Source of the DNA: Diospyros lotus | Lineage: Eukaryota; Streptophyta; Magnoliopsida; Ericales; Ebenaceae | Length of the DNA: 64,000 nt | Direction: 5' to 3' | Assembly (NCBI RefSeq): GCF_014633365.1 | Contig: NC_068352.1 | Location: 5,138,393 to 5,202,392 of the forward strand | In this document: positions 11,376 through 21,782 of the stretch, in pieces | Layout of the letters: the number at the start of each line of letters is the position of its first letter | Position numbering within the stretch: position 1 is the stretch's first letter | The notes under the pieces: model-generated | Told to the model about the DNA's origin: nothing | Database searches by the model: none | Seen by the model: only the letters and a program-made list of their open reading frames with translations | Program-made: the position numbers and the translations under genes

Positions 11376-12420
11376 CAATGATCGTTTCTGTATGTACATT
11401 GATTTTTATCTCCTTTTGTTTTATGTCAATTATACATTTTTACTATATGCTTTTATCCTGTACCTCAAAATCATGGCTTGATTTACCAAGGCAAAAAGTT
11501 AAATCTCTTTTTGAGAAAATATGCTTTTGACTTTGCTTTTGTAGATTCTTTGATTTGATTCTCTGACTTACCTTTTTGTATTTGAAAAGCTTATGATTGA
11601 TCTTATTATCAGGTTGATTTTATTTTGCACAAAATTATTTTTTTGATATACTTGTTAGCCAAGATCGCAACAAATGCTGAAATGTTCCAGTTGCAAGCTG
11701 GAAAAGTTGAAGAGATTTTTGAATTTAAAAAATGTTCCACACCCCTTTGTGTAACAGCTAGTTGACTGAAGATACTTGTATAAATATGAGGTGAATATGA
11801 AGGCCAAAGATAGAGAACAAACTATTAATAGAGCATTCAAATAAGAGTGAGAAGGTTCAAGTGTTGAAGCATTCAAACATAGAGGTGAGGCATATGCTTG
11901 ATTCAGATATGGATGTTGAAGGTAGGGGCAGACGAATCATGCAGAGATGACGAATGCTTCCTTTTATAAGACTGAGACTTCGAGATCTGATTTCCTTCCT
12001 GTGAAGACCAAATCTTAGTTAAAGCGGGAAATGAAGAAGATGAATGCTTAAGAGAAAGCAAAGAAGACGTTCGGTGATGCTTGCCAAAGACTAGCTTAAA
12101 AAGAAGAAGCTCAAGAAGGGAGGCTCTGGAAACATTCTTGACAAAATAGTCTTTGGAAGATCCTTTTGAGGGTCTTTTCGGATATCCTAGGAAGTTCTCC
12201 CAAATCCTAGAGATACAGTCTTTGAGGAACCCTCTAAACTATGACCTATCAAGAATGCATCAATTGACCTCCAAGATCTTTACTTAGATATTAGAAACAA
12301 ACAACTTCAGAAGACGCAAACACTGCTCTACCTATTAGTCTTAATATCTATAAATGAAACTAAAAACTCAAAACAAACACTCTTGTGCAGTTACCATTAA
12401 AAAAATATTTTAAAAGTAAT

Positions 12421-13388
12421 TATTGTAGTATAATAAAAATTCTTTCAATAAATATTAATGTAGAGACACAAAAAATGAAGCCTTGACGGGGTCTATGGTT
12501 GTCAACTTCAGTGCATATTACCATTGACGGAGCAACGCGAGGAAGACCCTAACCAACATCTCTGTACAATATAAAGCCTAAATATATATATATATATATA
12601 TATTTATTTATTAATTTATATTTTCTTGAAATTTTTATTTTTATTTTTTATCTTTTAACTCATATTTTTCGTAAGTCCGAAACGTTTTTAAAATTATAAA
12701 AATAGTTTAAAAATATTTTTTTAAATTTTTTATTATTTTATAAATTTAAATATTTTAAAAACGTCGAAACGATACTCGTGACATATTTTCATGTATTATA
12801 GATTTTATTAGTAGTTGTTTACAGGTCCAAAATTCTAAGGGCAAGAAACTTAATATCTTAAAAAATAATTTCAAAAATATGATAAAGAAGGGATTTTTTA
12901 TTAAAAAATAATAAAATTGTCAAAATCTACAAAATAAAAAGAAAAAAATTAAATATTGGTCGTACAATAAAAATAAATATTGATGTTGAGCGAATTGATA
13001 GGCTGTCTCCATGCAGCGTATCATATGGGCGAACAAGACGAAGACCTTGACCAATGTATTTGGATAATTTAAAATTTAAATACTATATTTACTCCTCTTT
13101 TTTTTGTTACAATTTACTCTTATATTTATTAATTTAAATTTCATTAATTTATTAGTTTAAATTGTGTGGAGGTTTAATTTTTGAATTTAACAAAAAATAA
13201 ATAAATTTATAATATGTGTCATCAATAGTGCAATTTTTAAGAAATAATGAGTTTGGATGAAATAGCTTGAGCGTCCACTCTTTGACTTGCAACTACATTG
13301 TCTTGTGTCATAATTATGGGACTCGAGCCTTTGTTGCCTGCTCTGAGCTCATAATCACTCACTCGATTATGATTTATGTCTAGGGATC

Positions 13389-13390
<2 letters not shown>
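12421..13390. other. AT-rich non-genic stretch with (TA)n
   Basis: Contains a (TA)n run at about 12582-12602. Two related phrases, 'gaggaagaccctaaccaacat' shortened (near 12540) and 'gaagaccttgaccaatgt' (near 13042), suggest a diverged duplication of roughly 500 bp. No gene was recognised. Confidence 0.35.

Positions 13391-13420
<30 letters not shown>
13391..13420. repeat. Poly-G homopolymer, 30 bases
   Basis: Thirty consecutive G on the plus strand. Such long G tracts are rare and length-unstable, so the exact length may reflect sequencing or assembly error. Confidence 0.9.
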
Positions 13421-13422
<2 letters not shown>

Positions 13423-13868
13423 CAACCCTCTTCCTACCTAAAAAGAAAATTGTTCAATTTTTTTTTCCTTTTAATTGACAATTGAAAAAAGAGAAAGAAA
13501 TAATTATAAAATAAATTTAAAATAAAAAAAATATTATTATTTTTGAAAGAAACCCTAAATTAATAATGGTCTAGGGCCCCAACCCCTTAAGCCAGTCCTA
13601 AGTGATGGCTAAGTTAGCTTAGAGTTGTATTGTAATATCTTAATATTTTGAGAATAATAATAATTAATTTTTTATATTATTTTTGACATCAATTAGAGAT
13701 TATAATTGAAAAAAATTAATGGGCTTAGAGTTAGTGGGCTAAGTTGAAAAAAAAAATGCTAAGTAAATAGGTTTAAAGTTAATAGACTAGGCTAAGTAAA
13801 TGGGTTTAGAGTTAGTAGGATTAAAATTAATGAATTAAATAAAAGAATAATCTATTTGAAAGAAAATT

Positions 13869-14400
13869 TAGTGAAAAATAATTAAGGTAACAAAATAATT
13901 AAAGATAATAGGTGAAATAATTGAGTAATGTGGGAGACAAAGTAGGGTGTGGATAAATAATTAAATATTATGGATGAGATTTAATGGGAAATAAATAAGA
14001 AATGTGACAAAATAATTAAAGATAATGGGTAAAATAATTGAAAAATGTGGGAGACAAAGTAGGGTGTAGACAAATAATCAAAGATAATAGGTGAAATAAT
14101 TAAGAAATGTGAGAGACAAAATAGGGTGTGGACAAATAATTAAAGATTATGTGTGAGATTTAATAAAAAATAATTAGCAAATGTGACAAAATAATTAAAG
14201 ATAATGAGTGAAATAATTGAGAAATGTGGGAGACAAAGTAGGGTGTAGACAAATAATCAAAGATAATGGGTGAAATAATTAAGAAATGTGGGAAACAAAG
14301 TAATGTGTAGACAAATAATTAAAGATTATGAGTGAGATTTAGTGGAAAATAATTAATAAATGTAACAAAATAATTAAAGATAATAGGTCACTACAATTAT
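13869..14400 (+). repeat. Compound tandem repeat inside solo LTR A1 (117 + 62 = 179 bp)
   Basis: The marker 'gggagacaaagtagggtgt' recurs with starts near 13931, 14048, 14110, 14227 and 14289. Intervals are 117, 62, 117 and 62 bp, so the true period is 179 bp made of two unequal subunits. Filler sequence is rich in 'ataattaaagataat'. It lies upstream of the TATA box, in the U3 part. Confidence 0.85.
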
Positions 14401-14522
14401 GCTAAGCTTAATTCAACCTCCTATAAATAGAGAAAACTTGAAAGCTTTCAAGATTTAAATTAGAAAGAGAAATGTTGAAAGAAAGATTTGAGAGAGAGAG
14501 AGATTTGAAAAAGAGAAAAAAA

Positions 14523-14523
<1 letters not shown>

Positions 14524-14561
<38 letters not shown>
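14524..14561. repeat. (TA)n-(GA)n microsatellite
   Basis: An uninterrupted TA run passes directly into a GA run in the presumed transcribed leader of LTR A1. Confidence 0.9.
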
Positions 14562-15965
14562 AATATCAAAAAATTTCTAAAAAAATCTTATAGGTTGAAT
14601 TTAGTAGTTCGTGTGAAAATTTGTGGTAGAAGGCAGCATTGGATATGCAAATTGCGGTTTTATCGCAGTATAAAAGAATACCGAATCGCTTCGTGGGAAG
14701 GTGAGTTATTTTCGAAAATTTCTTCAAAAAATTCAGAAATATGATAATGATATTTTAGAATTTTTGGTAATGAAATTGGAAGAGAAATGCATGATTGGTA
14801 TTTATTATGGATTTTTGTTTTAGGTAATAGATGCTTGAAAATCAAAGAGAAAATGAGAATAAATAGAACATGGATTCTGAAAATTATGAGAAAATTTCTG
14901 GCACTTAGGAATATTGTTTTAGGAATTATTGTGAAGAGAAATTGAGAAAATTTTATGAAAAAATATTTATTTCAAAATCTTGAGGAAATAATAGGAGGAA
15001 ATGGGAGAAAATGAGAAAATTAGAGAAAATTAGAAATCTGATTTTCTTAACTAATCATGATACCCAGGGTACGTCAAGATTCATAATTGAGTACGATTGG
15101 AAGTCTGACATGAATTTAAGGCAAAATTATGTTAAGGGCAAAATTATCTTTTTGCAAGATAAGTGGTACTTCCCAACTATATTTAGTTTTATGAAAATGC
15201 TTGGTTTGTAAGTGATTTTCCCAAAACCCAATTTTATGTAAATAGTTTTATCATGTTGCCATGTCTTGATATGAATATGTTCATATAGATTGCATTTACA
15301 TGTATTGATGATAAGATATGCATATGAACACGATAATATTATTGATCATGCATCGCATAAGGGTTTGAGAGTACGGGCCGAGACCGATGCTCTACCAAGG
15401 GTGCACCCATACACCTCGACCTAGTAAGGAAGCTGTGAAAATTGGGAGTAGCAATAAAGTACGGTCGGCTCAAACTAAAAGGAAATGGAAAAAGACATGT
15501 TGTATTTTACATTTATGCACGAAATATATTTATTGTTCTCTTATTTAAATGATTCATCATTTAACTTGGTCTTTTCCCCTAGAATATTCAAATGTTCCAG
15601 ATGGAGATTATAGCAGATACGAGGATGGTTTAGGCATGAAATGGCACTTAGCAAAGTGCACGATGAATTGAATGTATGATATGTAGCTCATGTATTTAAG
15701 TTTTGCTATTTCGAATTCTAAATGTTTTGAGAAATAATGATGCATAACCATATGGTTAATGATAATATAAGAACTGATTTATGATTAATGTTAAGATGTT
15801 AGGTTCGATTCTAATTTCCGCATTTAATGTTTATGATAATTCTCTTTCGAGAAAATATATGAAAATTTTAGGATGAATAAGAACAATAATATGATTTAGT
15901 TTTAGTAGTATTGTAAAAAATTATTGTCCCAAGTTATAACGCGCCCAAGAAAATGGGGCGTCACA

Positions 15966-16445
15966 TGCACATCACATGACCCAATAAAAGAATCGACAAT
16001 GTATAGAATGAATTATAATTGATGAGATTTTACTTATTTATAGCCTTTTAGCTTATGTATAAAAGACAATAATGTCTTTCCTATCCTTAACTATAAAGGT
16101 ACAATTTATATATTCAACTCCCTCTATCTATATCTTTAAGCAATAAAATAACTCTAAATCCTAAGTCATAAATCTTCTAGAATTTATGCTCCGTCCTTCC
16201 AGGTAACGCCCACCAATCATGTCTTATCATGTGATTTTATCTTTTAAGGATCATATCTAATCGTGACATGCCATCAGCCTAGTCACCTTCATGTGTCTTG
16301 GAGTTTGCATCCCTACAACATTCTTAGTCATACCCTTGAGAGGGGGGCATTCACAACCTTAACATGTTCGTATTAGTTGGATCCTCCCAAAATTCCTTAT
16401 CATCATCGTATATTACTTGAGTGGTGGAGCCTTTCATTGCTTAGG
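15966..16445. other. Non-genic stretch
   Basis: No gene, RNA or clear mobile-element terminus was recognised between solo LTR A1 and the hAT-type MITE. Confidence 0.35.
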
Positions 16446-16800
16446 ATAGAGGTGTGCAAACGATCAATTCGATAATCGAATAAATTAATAATAAAAAAAA
16501 TCAAACTCAAAACATATAAATCGAAAAAACGTAGAAAATCCAAGTAATTGATAGAAAATATACAAAATCGAAGAAAACGACATCGTTTTATAAACATCAA
16601 AACTACATCATTTTAAAGTTCGATAAATTTAATTAATTCGATTATTTCAACCAAAAAAATCAAACCAAAAATCGAAAACTAAACTTTTTAAAAAAATTAA
16701 CTGAATCAAACTGAACCGACATGTTCAGTCAATTCAATTTGATTAATTTGAGTAAACCTTAAATCGACAAGTTCAATCGAACTTTTACTCTCCCCGCACC
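16446..16800 (+). mobile_element. hAT-type MITE remnant
   Basis: The left end TAGAGGTGTGCAAACG is the classic terminal sequence of a widespread plant non-autonomous hAT family. The interior repeats 'aatcgaaaa', 'ttcgataa' and 'gaaccgacatgttcag', typical of its subterminal motif clusters. The right end (about 16780-16800, cttttactctccccgcacc) is only a decayed match to the inverted terminus, and no 8-bp duplication could be confirmed. Confidence 0.55.
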
Positions 16801-16844
16801 AAGAAAAAATGGCAAAGCCTCCATTGCATCGATTTCTATTGTAG

Positions 16845-17140
16845 CCAGCTAGCTAGCCTCCGTGGTAGGGATCCGTTCCACCAGATTAAGAACTCTATTT
16901 GTTAGCACACTCCACTTGGTTATGTCAACCTCCTGATCAAAGAATGTGGTCACAATCGAACGCGGCTGTTGTGAGATGGACCTCTCGGCGTCTCCTAAGT
17001 CTACATGATAAAGGCTTGAGCAAGTTGACATGGAACATTAAAAGAATCTTCAGGGAAGTGGGTAAAGACCAATCAATCAGTATGTATGAAACCTTACCAA
17101 GAGGTTGCCAAGCTGTGTGGTCCTGGACTTCCCTCATAGC
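16845..17140 (-). pseudogene. Decayed Ty3/gypsy chromovirus pol fragment (integrase C-terminal region)
   Basis: In one minus frame MFHVNLLKP resembles the conserved 'FHVS-LK' motif near the end of chromovirus integrases. In another frame SQQPRSIVTTFFDQEVD resembles the linker leading into the chromodomain. The two motifs come in the right order but different frames, so a frameshift has occurred. Nothing else of the element remains nearby. Assignment is by remembered motif similarity only. Confidence 0.4.
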
Positions 17141-17250
17141 ACCCCAGATATTTTTAAAGTATTTGGAGGTTTAGGGAAATAAGTTTGAATTTAATTTGGA
17201 AAAAATTGGAATTGTTAGTAAGATTCGAGCAAGTGGGTGTGAAATTAAAT

Positions 17251-17623
17251 GGGTAAATTATATGAAATTCCCATGTACTTAGGGTCATGTGCAACTTACC
17301 CCCTGTGTTTTTTATTGTATCAAAAAAATCTTGCACTTTTAAAATATTGCAATCAGCCATAATTTGTTTTTTTTTTACATAATTTTGTACAATAATCTAC
17401 ATACAAAATACATAATTCTACATATATAATTTCAATATATCAAAAAAATACAAAATTTTGCATTAATCAACCTATAAATTGCATGAAATTATGTAAAATA
17501 ATAACAAATTAGAGCTGATTGTAACATTTTGAAAGTGCAGGAGTTTTTTTTGATACAATCAAAAGTACAGGGAGTAAGTTACACATGACCCTAAGTACAA
17601 GAGAGGTTTCATATAATTTACCC
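17251..17623. mobile_element. MULE-type MITE, 373 bp, with perfect 9-bp target duplication
   Basis: Left end GGGTAAATTATATGAAA mirrors right end TTTCATATAATTTACCC. The inverted arms extend about 110 bp each, through 'cttagggtcatgtgcaactta' on the left (in part) and its complement on the right. The 9-mer AAATTAAAT flanks both sides (17242-17250 and 17624-17632). Long arms plus a 9-bp duplication are the hallmark of Mutator-like elements. The interior is AT-rich and non-coding, so it would need a transposase from elsewhere. Confidence 0.88.
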
Positions 17624-17749
17624 AAATTAAATTGAATACATAAATGTGTAAATATATGTGTAAAATTAGAGAATGATTTAATTAATTAAAGAATTGGTTA
17701 ATAGGGTAGGCAGAAGGATATGTACACACATAATATAGAAAAACTAAAA

Positions 17750-18216
17750 CTGCGTTCTCTTTACTTTTTAATTTTTAATTTTGAATTTTAAATTCATTTT
17801 TAGTTTTTTATTTTGATAATTTATTTTTAAAAAATTAAAAATACGTTCTCTTTTTTAAATTTTGAAAATAATTTTTTAATAATATTTTATTCAATAAATT
17901 TAATTATTCAGTAAATTAAAAATATTTAATGTTTATAAATTATTAAAAAAAATATCTACATTTTAAAATTAATGAATTTTGTAATATTTTTTTTATTATA
18001 ATAATAAAATATAAATAAATAAATAAATGTGTTTTGAGTTTTAAATTTGTTTTAGATGAAAATACTCAAAACAATTTTTTTTTGTTGTTTTGAGTTTTCT
18101 TTATAATTTTTTTTATTTTCAAAAATATATTTTTAAAAACAGTAAAAAGAACGCGTTTTCATTATTTTAAAAAATTAAAAATTAAAAATAACTTAAAAAC
18201 AGCAAAAAAAACGCAG
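17750..18216. mobile_element. Foldback MITE with CTGCGTT ends
   Basis: Left end CTGCGTTCTCTTTAC and right end (reverse complement) CTGCGTTTTTTTTGCTG are inverted copies followed by AT-rich mirrored arms. An inner 'aacgcgtt' palindrome lies at about 18150-18157. CTAAA occurs just outside both ends (17744-17748 and 18218-18222), a possible duplication. The interior is non-coding. Confidence 0.55.
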
Positions 18217-18222
18217 CCTAAA

Positions 18223-19711
18223 TTTCTAAAAATATATATACGTCCTAATTTTATTTTTCTTTTAGAGGGGAGGAGAAAGAAGGAAGGGAGAAAAGAGATT
18301 GAAAAGATAGTAAGAGTAAGTAAGATCTTCACTAAAAAATCTCTCAAGCTATATTGTTTGATCTACGAAACTCTTATTTCGTGACTTTTTTATATTATAT
18401 GAGAAATTAATTTTAAAAGTACATTATATTTTAACTTTTTATTTATATTCATAATTATACACAATCAAGTCGTTTTACTCTATGTCACTTAAGCTCGAGA
18501 TGAAGGGGTCAAAGACCTTCCAAGGGGCGCTAACTTGATAACTACAAAAATTTATTAGTCTAATAATTTGAATCAATTATTATCGTTTCAACTACTTTGG
18601 TGGTTTTTTTTTCTACATCTTTTAGTACATGAAAAAATATTATAAAAAAGAAAAAACCTAAAAATTTATATTTTGCTAACTTGATAACACTACATTTTCG
18701 CTTATTTACACACCAAATCAATACTTCTTGAGATGACCGCCTTTACACAACCCCTGATACTCATACCCTCAATTATGTCAGAAAAGATAAATCACAAGTT
18801 GGGTCTTTAGTCTTTGCACAACACGATGATCAAACTCGCAACCCACCAGATTGACACCAAAATATTGCTCATCTGACCGCTGGACCTATGCTGTGATAAT
18901 AAGCCTTATAATTAGTATCTGTTTTTTTAATAAAAACATGATATATTTATTGTCAGTTAATAAAATTATTTGATTATTAAATATAAAATATAATAAATAC
19001 ACAACTAATGGCCGTATAGTCACAACTACTCGACAACTTGCCCTCAGTAGTAGTCGTCAACAACACTATAGCAGTAGTAAATTTAATTTAGACAGAATAA
19101 GAAGATGATGATTCACAAGGATGATGGGGAAAAGAAGGCAAGTAAGTTATGTATCATGTTGTGGGACCAAAATGAAGAGAAAGAATGCAAGCTATCATGT
19201 TATCTAGCAAAAATGCTAAAGTTTTCATCACTAAGTAAAGATCACAGGGAAGCATAAGGTTATGCTGTTGGGGCCAACCAGAAGAACAATTGCTGGGGAC
19301 ACATGTAGAGACTATTCTCATTCCACTTGAAAATACCTACTCAAAATTGGCTTACAGTTATTTTGTCTGTATTTATCTGTTCTTTTACCTCGAATCATCG
19401 CCTCCAGAAACGACCGTGCTGCTTCTGTTCTTGCATTCGCCTGCATCGTTAGAGTTCAACTTACAGTGTCAGAAATAATGCAATTGGCTATTATATGCTC
19501 GAATTTAACACAGTGGCATAATGAAGGAATGCTCGAGATAGGGTTAAAATAAATGTGCAATAAATTACGCATCACCAACGTAATCATACTGGGAAGGGAA
19601 GACGGTAATGAGATTATCACTTGAGACTGTATTTAATACTTTCAGTGATAAGGGCATGCTTTGCAGCAGCATCTAAATTTAGTACATAAAAAACAAAACT
19701 CAGGGAAAGTT
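18223..19711. other. Non-genic stretch downstream of TIM50
   Basis: No gene is recognised. Open frames are short and domain-free. The last few hundred bases probably include the TIM50 3' untranslated region, but no clear polyadenylation signal can be singled out. Confidence 0.35.
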
Positions 19712-21751
19712 TTACTTTTGGTGCTCTTTAGAGCCCTCAATGAACTCTTTAGAAATATCACGCCCCTGATATGAAGCCAGCACAGGTCTAATGTCCGCAG
19801 GCCTATGTTTAGCAACATCTGAACTCAAAAGAACAAAGCTAATAAGTCCTAAGCTTGAATATGAGCTTAGCCAGTGTATTCAATAAAAAAGAACAATCTT
19901 GATTCTAGAGGCAGGATACTTACATTCCAGAAATGGAATAAGGTCCAGAAGTGCTGTGTCATCTGCTTCAAGCGTCCATGGTTTAATTGGTACGGAGTTT
20001 TCTGGCTGCAGACTACTTTCTAGCGCGTGACCACTCACATAAAGAATCTTAGCTGGATCTCGATTCAGCTTTGAGAGATCCTGTCAGCAAGTTCTACATC
20101 TTATTAACATTCTTAATTTCATAGCATAGCAACACGGAAGGGGTGCTTGCTTATACAAGACATAAATCCTAAAATCCTTCCCCTAGTAAATGTATCTGTT
20201 CTCAACCTCATATGCATTAGATGATTCATTTGCTATACAACCCCACAGACAAATCCACTTCCAAGGCGTCTAAAGCAAGAGAAAGCTCATTCTAGGCACA
20301 GATCATACACCTTCTAGCCGCAAAGGTGTCTAAAGCTAGAAATACCATCCTAATGTTTTACTCACCTATACAAAACCTAAAATCACTAAACATCCAGTAG
20401 TTAATGAATAGGCTTAAAAAGATTGTTACTTAGGATGTGGTTATATAGGACGTACAAGAGCAAAATTTAAATGAACTGGTCATGTATTAAAGAGTGTCAA
20501 TACATGCCAGATACGGTAAATTGAGTTAAAAGCAAATGCTAATATGGAGTGAACAAATGTAGCAAATTCATACAGTTACTGGAATGTACTGGTTATTGAT
20601 CCTACAGGGTATCAAAAGATAGGCACAGACCCAACCTCCTATCTTAATACACTTTTATATTGTTACAGGTGTTACTGTACAAAATATAATTTTTCACTTT
20701 ATACATATATTACAGAAGACAAAACAGGTTAGTTTCTGAAATTCCATACTAATGGCAAATTATATTCTAAAAAAAATAAACAAAAATCCTCCTGTGTATT
20801 TATTTTCTAATTATACATTCTTTCTTCCCAATTTCTTCTTTGTCAGCTCCAATTATTCCAAGCGCAATTCCTGAGAAATGCCCAGGCTAATTGGGTTACT
20901 AAGAAAAATATGCTCCATAATATGGATTATAAAACCAAGAGTATGGAACTAGAACAGAGTTCAATGTATCCCCCATGGGCAACAAACAGAAAACTAATAA
21001 TTCAGTCTGATAAACAGCCATGCACATTCGGGAGAACTTGATCCATTCATGCTAAAATCCATAGTATACAGCAGGTCATACCTGGTGCATAATCTACCAA
21101 AAGCTCACATCTTGAGTTTGAGCCCAACGGACAAGTTAAAGATGACCTTCAAGTTTCTCATAGATAGAAAAATGCTATACTTATAATGAAAGATTCTATG
21201 TTTCTGTTTTGCTTGTTTTGAGCATGTGTGTGCATTTCTTTTTCTTTCCTTTTTATTTACTTATTTTTTTGAAAATACACATAAAGAGAGACATGAGAGT
21301 AATACTGTTTATTGGAACTGTACGGGTGCAATCACAGATACAGAATTTGGAGTGGTAGCTTAATCTCATCAAATGGAAAAGGGAAAGCACGTAAGATATA
21401 GAATAACTGTGCATGCAATATGTTAGCAAAATTATTTACTTACTCTGTAATGCTTCCCATCCTGATATCTAGTTGCACTCCTAGATAGTCTATACCGTAT
21501 GCAGTGCTTTGGGTCCAATCTGTCAACAACCGGATCAACATACTGTTCCATGAAGGCAGATAGTCACTTAAGACGCAGTTCAGTAAAAAAGAAAACAGTA
21601 AAACAATCCAGTGACGAAAAATTCAATTACCATATTCAGCTGGTCAGAGTACACTACAATTTCATAAAATTGGGCTAGATGTTCCAAAAAGGCATCAACT
21701 CCAGGTCTTTTGAATGTTCGCCAGCCTCTGTCACGCTGTGCACAGTTTTCC

Positions 21752-21782
<31 letters not shown>

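Larger units (their letters stand above)
10138..12420 (+). mobile_element. LTR-retrotransposon-derived region with motif arrays, boundaries undefined
   Basis: Two successive arrays of short motifs (10400-10810 and 11085-11375) are followed by a promoter-like word, tctataaatgaaac (about 12348-12361). This layout resembles the U3 region of a long plant LTR leading to a TATA box. No coding sequence was found and neither end could be placed. Confidence 0.3.
13631..15965 (+). mobile_element. Gypsy-like solo LTR A1 (2335 bp)
   Basis: Starts TGTAATATCTTAAT and ends GCGCCC...GGGGCGTCACA, matching the inverted ends of the LTR at 42633-44957. The two are similar in length (2335 and 2325 bp) and share a conserved block, 'ctaccaagggtgcacccat' (about 15394-15412), present in reverse complement near 43135-43170. 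A TATA box (ctataaatag) lies at 14421-14430 and a GA/TA-rich leader follows. No gag or pol flanks it, so it is a solo LTR. The flanking 5-mers tgtat (13626-13630) and tgcac (15966-15970) agree at 3 of 5 positions and differ only by C/T, as expected for an old decayed duplication. The gypsy assignment rests on LTR length and TGTAA...TTACA-like ends. Confidence 0.75.
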
